7,156 nt of DNA from Eubacteriales Family XIII. Incertae Sedis bacterium (GTDB lineage Bacteria; Bacillota; Clostridia; Peptostreptococcales; Anaerovoracaceae): positions 1 to 7,156 of the forward strand of contig JAISTF010000010.1 of assembly GCA_031272745.1 (NCBI GenBank). Reading direction: 5' to 3'. The notes below the pieces were generated by a model. The model worked only from the letters and a program-made list of their open reading frames with translations, was not told where the DNA came from and did no database searches. Position 1 is the stretch's first letter. Every line of letters starts with the position of its first letter. This document shows, in pieces, positions 1-4,884 of the stretch. The translations under genes were made by a program, and so were the position numbers.

Positions 1-782
1 CAAGTGACGGTTTTGTCGGTGGCGCTGCTTGGCAACACAAATGCGACGAGCTGCTTTGTTTCTCCCATAGGTACGCTCGCGTTTGTTTGATTCAACGACA
101 CGCTATTGACGGCTATCGTCTGCGGTGTGGGTGTGCCGCCGCCGCCTTCTCCCGGAACACTGTTCGGGTCGCTCGGGTCCGAGCCGGTCGCGATTTCAAA
201 ACTATCCGAGTATCCGTCGCCGTCGGTGTCGGGGCCTTCTCCGATGACGGGGTTGGGATCCGGGGTCGGCGTGGGTGTGGGAGCCGGAGTGGGCGTGGGA
301 GCCGGAGCAGGATCCGTGCCGCCGTCGCCGTCGCCGTTGCCGCCGCCGCCATCACCGCCGGACGTCTTCTCCCAATGCGCGTAGTAAGTCGTCGTCGTCT
401 TGATCTTCGTGTTTTTCGTGATCTTCTTGCCGCCAGCCTTCTTCGTGTACCAGCCCTTGAACGTGTAGCCCGTGCGTTTGGTGACCGGCAGCTTGCCGAG
501 CTTCTTGCCCTTGGTCTTCGTCTTCGTGACCTTCGCCTTGCCGCTGACCTTGCCGCCGTTCGCGTGGAACGTCGCCTTGACCTTCACGGTCTTCGCGGCG
601 GCGTAGGCGTTGACGTTCGCGGCGTCCCGCACGGCTTTCACCACGGGCGATCCGCCCGCCGCTGCGCCGCCTCCCGCATTCGCGGAAAACCCGCTCGCCC
701 CAAGCGGCAGGGCGAACACAAGCGCCAGCGAAAACGCCACGGTGACGATCCATCGACCGATTCGCGCATTTTTCTTATTCAT
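1..782 (-). CDS. Exported modular surface protein (InlB B-repeat, TSP3-like and Big_2 modules), C-terminus outside window
   Basis: The reading frame is open from an ATG at 782 to the left edge, giving 260 residues with no stop, so the gene is partial. The start is set by an AAAGGAGGAG ribosome site 6-8 bases upstream. Residues 1-36 look like a signal peptide: basic MNKKNARIGR, then hydrophobic WIVTVAFSLALVFALPLGA, then small residues. Residues about 66-137 form an InlB B-type (Listeria/Bacteroides repeat) module with FHANGGKV, GYTFKGWYT and YYAHWE landmarks. It is unusually lysine-rich: 22 Lys and one Arg in residues 63-140. A Gly/Asp then Pro/Thr linker (141-178) leads to DTDGDGYSDSFEIATGSDP (185-203), a thrombospondin type 3-like calcium-binding motif. 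From about 222 a Big_2 Ig-like domain begins (AVNSVSLNQ, then MGETKQL) and is cut by the window edge. Such proteins are usually adhesins or wall-associated; the ligand cannot be read from the sequence. No anchor can be assessed because the C-terminus is missing. Confidence 0.85.
   Translation of the reverse strand, partial: MNKKNARIGRWIVTVAFSLALVFALPLGASGFSANAGGGAAAGGSPVVKAVRDAANVNAYAAAKTVKVKATFHANGGKVSGKAKVTKTKTKGKKLGKLPVTKRTGYTFKGWYTKKAGGKKITKNTKIKTTTTYYAHWEKTSGGDGGGGNGDGDGGTDPAPAPTPTPAPTPTPTPDPNPVIGEGPDTDGDGYSDSFEIATGSDPSDPNSVPGEGGGGTPTPQTIAVNSVSLNQTNASVPMGETKQLVAFVLPSSATDKTVT
271..306 (-). repeat. Two tandem 18-bp units coding a Pro/Thr linker
   Basis: Two 18-bp units (271-288 and 289-306) differ at one base and encode consecutive APTPTP-type hexapeptides inside the linker between the InlB-type and TSP3-like modules. 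This kind of in-frame repeat can change copy number by slippage without a frameshift, altering spacer length. Only two full units are present, so any length variation is an inference. Confidence 0.6.
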
Positions 783-811
783 CTGTCTCTCCTCCTTTGA
801 TCCACGGTCAG

Positions 812-888
812 CATATAAAAGAACGCGCCGCCCCGTCCACACCTCATGTCCAAAAATTCGCCGATTTTTTGCCCCTCAAGTCCAAAAA
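812..888 (-). promoter_or_regulatory. Putative promoter with paired 15-bp direct repeats upstream of the partial surface-protein gene
   Basis: Read on the minus strand, TTTTTGGACWTGAGG occurs twice (842-856 and 874-888; 14 of 15 bases identical), with starts exactly 32 bp apart, about three helical turns. Between them is a near-perfect inverted repeat (852-870; AAAAATTCG against CGATTTTTT on the plus strand). Downstream lie a weak -35 (TGGACG, 834-839), a 16-bp spacer and a TATATG -10 (812-817), which place transcription start near 805. The proximal repeat is then centred near -44, where an activator contacting RNA polymerase commonly binds. The repeat is seen directly; the promoter call is moderate because the -35 is poor. 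Confidence 0.4.
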
Positions 889-918
889 AAGGTTTGTCAG
901 TTGTCGTCCCCGTGACAA
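884..918 (-). terminator. Possible weak intrinsic terminator after the kinase operon
   Basis: Just after the histidine kinase stop codon, 6-bp arms TTGTCA/TGACAA (895-900 and 913-918) enclose a 13-base loop. On the minus strand they are followed, three bases later, by seven T residues (884-890). The stem is short and AT-rich, and the T run also belongs to the direct repeat of the next promoter, so read-through into the surface-protein gene is possible. Confidence 0.3.
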
Positions 919-2364
919 TTACACTGAAACCCCGGCCTCCGCGATGATGCGGAAGCGGGGGGTGGTTTCTATCCTGAGCGTGCCGCCGATGCGCGCAAGG
1001 CGGTGCTGCATGCCGGTGAGTCCGGTGCCGGCGCGGAGTGCGCCCTCGGGGGTTTCTCCGTCGTTTTCGATTTCCATGATGTACCGGCCGCGTTCCGTGC
1101 GGAAGCGTGCGCGCACGGTCTTTGCCGCGCCGTGGCGGACGGCGTTGGTCGCGGCTTCGCGCAGGACGCTGACAAACACGGAAGCCGCCGGGCCTTCCGG
1201 CAGCACCCCGTCCGTTTTGATGGCCACGCCGATGAGCCCGAAGGACTCCGCGAGCGCGGAGAGCGCATACGCTTCCTCGGATACGTCGTTCTCGAGAAGG
1301 ATTCCGGGCAGGTCGGCGAGCAGGTTCTTCACTTCCGAGGAAGGCGCGCCGTCCGGCACATTTTCGAGCCAGCGGTTCAGAATGGACAGCCTCTGTCCGA
1401 GTTCATCATGAAGCCGGATGCGCATATGCAGGAACGCGTTTTGTTTCTCGACCTCCCCGATGCTTTCCATCGCGGCCGCGAGCGCCGCCCCCGCGGCGGC
1501 AAGCCGCGCGCCGGCCTCTTCGAGCTCCCGGTTCAGCGCGTCTTCCTCCGTGACGTCCGCGGCCATGAACCGCACAAGCAGCTCCCTCTTCACAAGCACC
1601 TCTTCGCGGGAAAACAACCAAGACTTCCCGTCCTCCGCCCGGACGAGCAGCGCGCCCGAAAGCGGCGTGACGGACAAGGCGTCGCCCTCTGCCCATCCCG
1701 ACGCGGCAGCCGCCCAGACATGATTTGCATCATACGCGCCGCGGACGCCAAACCGGGCAAGCAGGTCTGTCATGACCCTGTTTTCGATGAGGGGCTTCCC
1801 GTGCTCCGTGGCGAAAAGGATGCCGAGCGGCATGCTGTCCGCCGCGTCCTTGAACGAAAACGCCGAGATGGTCTCGCGCAGGACCCCGCTCGCCGCGTGC
1901 AGGCGGCGGGCGGCGCGAAAGGCGAACCAGAAATTCTGCGCCACAAAAAACAGCGCGATCCAAAACGCATCGGAATCCGGCGTCGCAAACGGCAGAAACG
2001 GCAGGATCGGAATGAGCAACGCCACGCAAACGACCGCGTCCAAGGCGGCGCGCCGGGGCTGCGCCCGCTCCGCGAGCAACAGCAAGCCCGCGGCCACGGG
2101 AAGCAGGCCGAGCCATCGCGCCGGCGCCCAGACGGGATAGACCACCCCGGCCTGCATTTCGATGGACGTCAAGGCCGTCATCACCGCGGAACAGACCAGC
2201 TGGACGAGCAATGCGCCTTCGAAAAGGACCGCCGGCGACAATCGCTTCTCCTCAAATCGCGCCGCGACAAAAATCAGGGCGACGGATTGCACGCAGACGG
2301 CAAGGGCGAGAACCGTCTCTATGCACAGAAGCGCCTCGGGCGAGAAGCGGCACAAGCTCATCAT
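919..2364 (-). CDS. Membrane sensor histidine kinase, NarX/DesK-like (HisKA_3-type) class
   Basis: A 481-residue protein. The N-terminal part is hydrophobic with about five membrane segments (near 10-35, 45-66, 84-98, 107-126 and 134-150). A PAS-like region (about 172-270, with DSMPLGILFATEHGKPLIEN) and an Ala/Glu-rich coiled coil (273-312) follow. The catalytic half is complete: the phosphoacceptor box is RIRLHDELGQRLS with His319, the N-box is REAATNAVRHG with Asn407, ENDG is at 433-436, and the glycine-rich ATP-lid motif is GTGLTGMQHRLARIGG (446-461). This class autophosphorylates the His and passes phosphate to a LuxR-type regulator, which is encoded two genes upstream. The ATG overlaps the preceding stop codon as ATGA, and a GGAGG site lies seven bases upstream inside the preceding gene, so translation is probably coupled. 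It should be the actual kinase of the operon, since the neighbouring sensor lacks these motifs. The signal is unknown. Confidence 0.9.
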   Translation of the reverse strand: MMSLCRFSPEALLCIETVLALAVCVQSVALIFVAARFEEKRLSPAVLFEGALLVQLVCSAVMTALTSIEMQAGVVYPVWAPARWLGLLPVAAGLLLLAERAQPRRAALDAVVCVALLIPILPFLPFATPDSDAFWIALFFVAQNFWFAFRAARRLHAASGVLRETISAFSFKDAADSMPLGILFATEHGKPLIENRVMTDLLARFGVRGAYDANHVWAAAASGWAEGDALSVTPLSGALLVRAEDGKSWLFSREEVLVKRELLVRFMAADVTEEDALNRELEEAGARLAAAGAALAAAMESIGEVEKQNAFLHMRIRLHDELGQRLSILNRWLENVPDGAPSSEVKNLLADLPGILLENDVSEEAYALSALAESFGLIGVAIKTDGVLPEGPAASVFVSVLREAATNAVRHGAAKTVRARFRTERGRYIMEIENDGETPEGALRAGTGLTGMQHRLARIGGTLRIETTPRFRIIAEAGVSV

Positions 2365-3899
2365 AGCGGCTCCTCCAGACGCACGACCAATCTGTCGTCC
2401 ACGACAATCCGGAGCGCGCAGACGGGCCTTTCTTCCGTCCCGCCCGCCACGCTGACAAGCATGGACTCCGCGCCGTCCTGCAAGGCGCTGTCCAGCGCAT
2501 GGAAGAACAGGTCGTAGGCGAGCGCAGCCACCGCCGCCGGAACCTGCCGGTTTTCGCGACAGGAAACGCCGCCCGCAAAACCCGCGGCGGAGACTTCAAA
2601 AAACGCTTCTTCCGCCCAGAGCGCAAGAGACCGGATCTCGACCGTTTCCCCCGCCGCTTCCTGCAAGGCAAGACCGCCGCGCCTTTTCCAATAATTCACG
2701 AGCCCTTTGATGCGCACAATGTTTCCCAGCCATTCCTTGCGCGTCCGGGCCTCGAACCGCTCCGGCAGGGAAGACAGCATCCGGTCGAATTCCTCCCTCC
2801 GCCCGGCGAGATCCGCCCTGAGTTTTTCATAGACTTCCCGCGAAGCCGCAAGCTGCGCCTGCCTGCGCAGGATGTCGCCCGTATGGGAGAGATATTCGTT
2901 TCTGTCGGAGAGCCGTTTCCGCCGCTCGTCGAGTTTTTCCCGCAATGCGGCCACGCGTGCAAGCGAAACGGTAGATAGCGCGTACCCGCCCTGCACCCGG
3001 TACAGCGTGTGCCGGACGTCCCGCGCGTCATCCCCCGCAATCGGCGCGGGCAGCGGCGCGCCCGCCGACACCGCCTCCTCCACGCGCGCCAAAAGCGCAG
3101 GCGAAAGCGGCGTCGCGGCATCGGTCGAAAACGCGGGGCGAAGCCCGGAAGAAAACAAATGCACATCCACCTTCGCATAGCGAAACAGATCCATATAGCG
3201 GACGTTATTCTGCAAAAATCCGGATCGGAGCATGACTTCCAACAGGATGAGCGTGGATATGCCGAAAATCAAGGAAAAGTCGGTGTTGCGGAAGGCGGGC
3301 ACTTTCAGAGAGAAGCCCGTGAAGTACAGGATGATGGCGGCGAGCGTGGCGAGGACGGGGACGGTGCTGCGCCTGTGGTGGGGCCAAAATTTGCGCACGG
3401 CGAGGCCGACGAAAAGCAAGAGGAGCCAGAAGGCCCGCACGGTATGAATTTGATAAACGATGCCGTAGCGGTAGACATCCGGATCGGCAAAGCCTTCGTA
3501 ATAATCGAACGCGAGGCCGTGCAAATCGTTGGTGATGACGAGCGCGAAAAGCGCAAGGCCGACGGCAATCGAAACGGCCCCGTATACGCGCCCCGCCCAC
3601 GTCCTGTCGGCGTCGCTGATGCGCAGGCCCATCCGCCCCGCGATCGTCGGGACGAAGATGAGCGGAATATAATAGAAGTATCCGAGGTATCGCTGCAGAC
3701 CCGCGTCCGGCGTCATGCGGTCGGCGATGCGGAGAAGCAGCAGAACGATGACCAACGCGCAGGCCCAAAGCATGTCGCCGCGCAATTGTTTGTCCGCGAT
3801 GCGCAGGAACATCGTGTACGCCCAGAATGTCAGCAGCACGAAGAAGAGGATGTAGAACAGAGTCACCTCCGCCTCGTATGTATAGGCGAGACCCATCAT
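2361..3899 (-). CDS. 7TM sensor protein with degenerate histidine kinase C-terminus
   Basis: A 512-residue protein that begins with seven predicted membrane segments (about 12-32, 43-57, 73-87, 105-122, 156-168, 180-194 and 207-225). YYIPLIFVP (76-84) and TNDLHGLAF (123-131) match the landmarks of the histidine kinase N-terminal 7TM sensor family. A PAS-like stretch (about 232-310) and a charged coiled coil (314-375) follow. The rest (380-512) keeps the layout of a kinase core, including NYWKRRGGLAL (402-412). I see no convincing phosphoacceptor H-box, no Asn-containing N-box (AYDLFFHALDSAL stands in that position) and no glycine-rich ATP lid. It is therefore probably a signal receptor or pseudokinase that works through the active kinase encoded immediately downstream. 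The start overlaps the regulator stop codon as ATGA, with only a weak ribosome site; the second Met (3896) is an alternative. The 7TM assignment is firm; loss of kinase activity is inferred. Confidence 0.85.
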   Translation of the reverse strand: MMGLAYTYEAEVTLFYILFFVLLTFWAYTMFLRIADKQLRGDMLWACALVIVLLLLRIADRMTPDAGLQRYLGYFYYIPLIFVPTIAGRMGLRISDADRTWAGRVYGAVSIAVGLALFALVITNDLHGLAFDYYEGFADPDVYRYGIVYQIHTVRAFWLLLLFVGLAVRKFWPHHRRSTVPVLATLAAIILYFTGFSLKVPAFRNTDFSLIFGISTLILLEVMLRSGFLQNNVRYMDLFRYAKVDVHLFSSGLRPAFSTDAATPLSPALLARVEEAVSAGAPLPAPIAGDDARDVRHTLYRVQGGYALSTVSLARVAALREKLDERRKRLSDRNEYLSHTGDILRRQAQLAASREVYEKLRADLAGRREEFDRMLSSLPERFEARTRKEWLGNIVRIKGLVNYWKRRGGLALQEAAGETVEIRSLALWAEEAFFEVSAAGFAGGVSCRENRQVPAAVAALAYDLFFHALDSALQDGAESMLVSVAGGTEERPVCALRIVVDDRLVVRLEEPL

Positions 3900-4525
3900 T
3901 TCATCAGGGTGATATATCCTTTTGACAGGACAACGATGGCGAGTTTTGTGATGCTTTCATACCCCGTCTTGTTCAAAATCGTCGTGATGATGTTTTTCAC
4001 CGTGCCTTCGGACAGATACATCTCGTCCGCGATTTCCTTGCGGCTCTTCGCCTCGCACACGCCGCGCAGCACCTGCACCTCCCGCTCCGTCAGGGACAGG
4101 CCGTCCGGCAGTTCCGGCGGCACGGTGCTCGCTGGGAAGGTGTGGTACCCATTCATCACGCCGCGAATCGCGGCGCACAGCATCTCGCTCCCCATGTTTT
4201 TGTAAATAAAGGAATCCACGCCGACCTGCCGCGCCTCGTCGACGAAGGTGATGTCGGGCATGCTGGTCATGAGGATGATGCACAGATCGGAGTCGTCTTC
4301 TTTCAGGCCGGCCGCGGCGGCAATCCCGCTCTCCCCGCCGTCCGTGACAACGTCCATCAGCACCAGATCCGGCGCGTGCGCGGCACACAGCGCGGCGGCG
4401 TTTGCCGCGCTGCCGTCTTGCCCCACGACGGTCATGTCTTCCTGCGCGTTCAGCAGATGCGCGAGCGACTCGCGCACGATGGCCTGGTCCTCGATGAGGA
4501 CAATCCGTATTTTCTCACCAGACAT
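3896..4525 (-). CDS. LuxR/NarL-family two-component response regulator
   Basis: A 209-residue protein with the standard NarL-type architecture and usual length. The receiver domain (about 5-122) has the acidic pair Glu12/Asp13, phosphoacceptor Asp58 (LVLMDV), Thr87 (ILMTSMP) and Lys109 (IYKN), so it looks phosphorylatable. A linker leads to a LuxR-type helix-turn-helix (about 143-205: LSLTEREVQVL, SRKEIADEMYLSEGTVKNII), which binds DNA as a dimer. The chosen start is MSGEKIR, because GGAGG sits eight bases upstream. Longer in-frame starts at 4540 and 4609 lack a ribosome site, and the latter lies inside the operator repeat upstream of the -10 box. It is the first gene of the three-gene operon and presumably receives phosphate from the kinase at the operon end. 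The 39-bp palindromic repeat next to its own promoter is the obvious candidate binding site. Nearest families are NarL, DesR and LiaR; the specific role is unknown. Confidence 0.93.
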   Translation of the reverse strand: MSGEKIRIVLIEDQAIVRESLAHLLNAQEDMTVVGQDGSAANAAALCAAHAPDLVLMDVVTDGGESGIAAAAGLKEDDSDLCIILMTSMPDITFVDEARQVGVDSFIYKNMGSEMLCAAIRGVMNGYHTFPASTVPPELPDGLSLTEREVQVLRGVCEAKSRKEIADEMYLSEGTVKNIITTILNKTGYESITKLAIVVLSKGYITLMK

Positions 4526-4576
4526 GCTGTTTCCCTCCATGTCCCGCTGGGCCGAATCATGGTTTCCAATGCCTAC

Positions 4577-4605
4577 ATTATGGCGCACGGAGCTGCCCGT
4601 GTCTA
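4577..4605 (-). promoter_or_regulatory. Sigma-70-type promoter of the two-component operon
   Basis: On the minus strand, TAGACA (4600-4605, five of six consensus bases) and CATAAT (4577-4582, five of six) are separated by exactly 17 bp. Transcription should start near 4570, giving a leader of about 45 bases before the regulator ATG. The -35 overlaps the edge of the 39-bp repeat, and the same arrangement recurs at 6887-6915. Confidence 0.75.
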
Positions 4606-4639
4606 TCATCCTGAGGATGATATTTCGAATATTTCCCGC
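4601..4639 (-). repeat. 39-bp operator-like repeat, copy 1 (two-component operon)
   Basis: Identical over 39 bp to 6911-6949. It holds a perfect 19-bp inverted repeat TATCATCC-TGA-GGATGATA (4604-4622), overlapping by three bases a second one, ATATT-TCG-AATAT (4620-4632). The larger palindrome overlaps the -35 box by two bases and is centred about 43 bp upstream of the expected transcription start, a typical position for an activator touching RNA polymerase. Binding by the adjacent LuxR-type regulator is inferred. Confidence 0.75.
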
Positions 4640-4829
4640 CCCGGCGCTTCACTACTTGAAAAATCGGCCGCGGAGACCGCTCCGTCGAGCGACAACTTCC
4701 AGAATAGATTGAAAATCGGTAGAAAAATCGCCTGATTTCGATATGCAATCTGTTCCGGTTTCTCATGTTGCGCACCTCCGATCCGTGTATCTCCAAGTAC
4801 GCCTTCACGATACCATTTTTCGCGCATTC

Positions 4830-4882
4830 GTAGGTACGGGAATGGGTCTATGCTGGATTATCGGGTCAAGCCCCGCCCCTAC
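4830..4882. repeat. Small inverted-repeat element flanked by ATTC
   Basis: Arms GTAGGTACGGG (4830-4840) and CCCGCCCCTAC (4872-4882) are inverted copies matching at nine of eleven positions. ATTC lies immediately outside each arm (4826-4829 and 4883-4886). The right-hand ATTC contains part of the surface-protein stop codon. This could be a degenerate miniature element with a 4-bp target duplication, or an mRNA 3' hairpin. There is no T run, so it is not a standard intrinsic terminator. Confidence 0.4.
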
Positions 4883-4884
4883 AT

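Larger units (their letters stand above)
4526..4884. other. 359-bp intergenic region between the response regulator and surface-protein genes
   Basis: No convincing gene. It contains the regulator promoter (4577-4605), one copy of the 39-bp operator-like repeat (4601-4639), three GAAAA(A)TCG motifs (4658-4667, 4711-4719, 4722-4730) and an imperfect inverted-repeat element (4830-4882) touching the end of the surface-protein gene. A 62-codon minus-strand frame (4578-4766) has a good GGAGG site, but it runs through the promoter and has no recognisable product. Confidence 0.7.

Noticed and set aside
352..753. 133-codon minus-strand frame within the partial surface-protein gene
   Set aside because: Different frame from the signal-peptide/InlB-type product. 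It is rich in Arg, Glu, Gly and Gln and starts without a ribosome site.
1003..2517. 504-codon open frame on the plus strand opposite the histidine kinase
   Set aside because: Shadow of a high-GC coding gene. The translation is low-complexity Arg/Gly/His-rich with no domain, while the minus strand encodes an unmistakable kinase.
3009..4205. 398-codon open frame on the plus strand opposite the 7TM sensor and regulator
   Set aside because: It spans two well-supported minus-strand genes, has an atypical composition and shows no ribosome site or recognisable fold.
4268..4280. TGAGGATGAT inside the response regulator gene, resembling half of the operator
   Set aside because: Only one half-site, in coding sequence, with no inverted partner and no promoter nearby; likely chance.
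4526..4609. Longer start for the response regulator (Met codon at 4609)
   Set aside because: The extra 28 residues precede the receiver domain, the start lies inside the operator upstream of the -10 box, and GGAGG correctly precedes the start at 4525.
4604..4622. Perfect 19-bp inverted repeat as an intrinsic terminator
   Set aside because: No T run follows on either strand, the loop is only three bases, and the repeat recurs at a fixed distance from two promoters, which fits an operator better.
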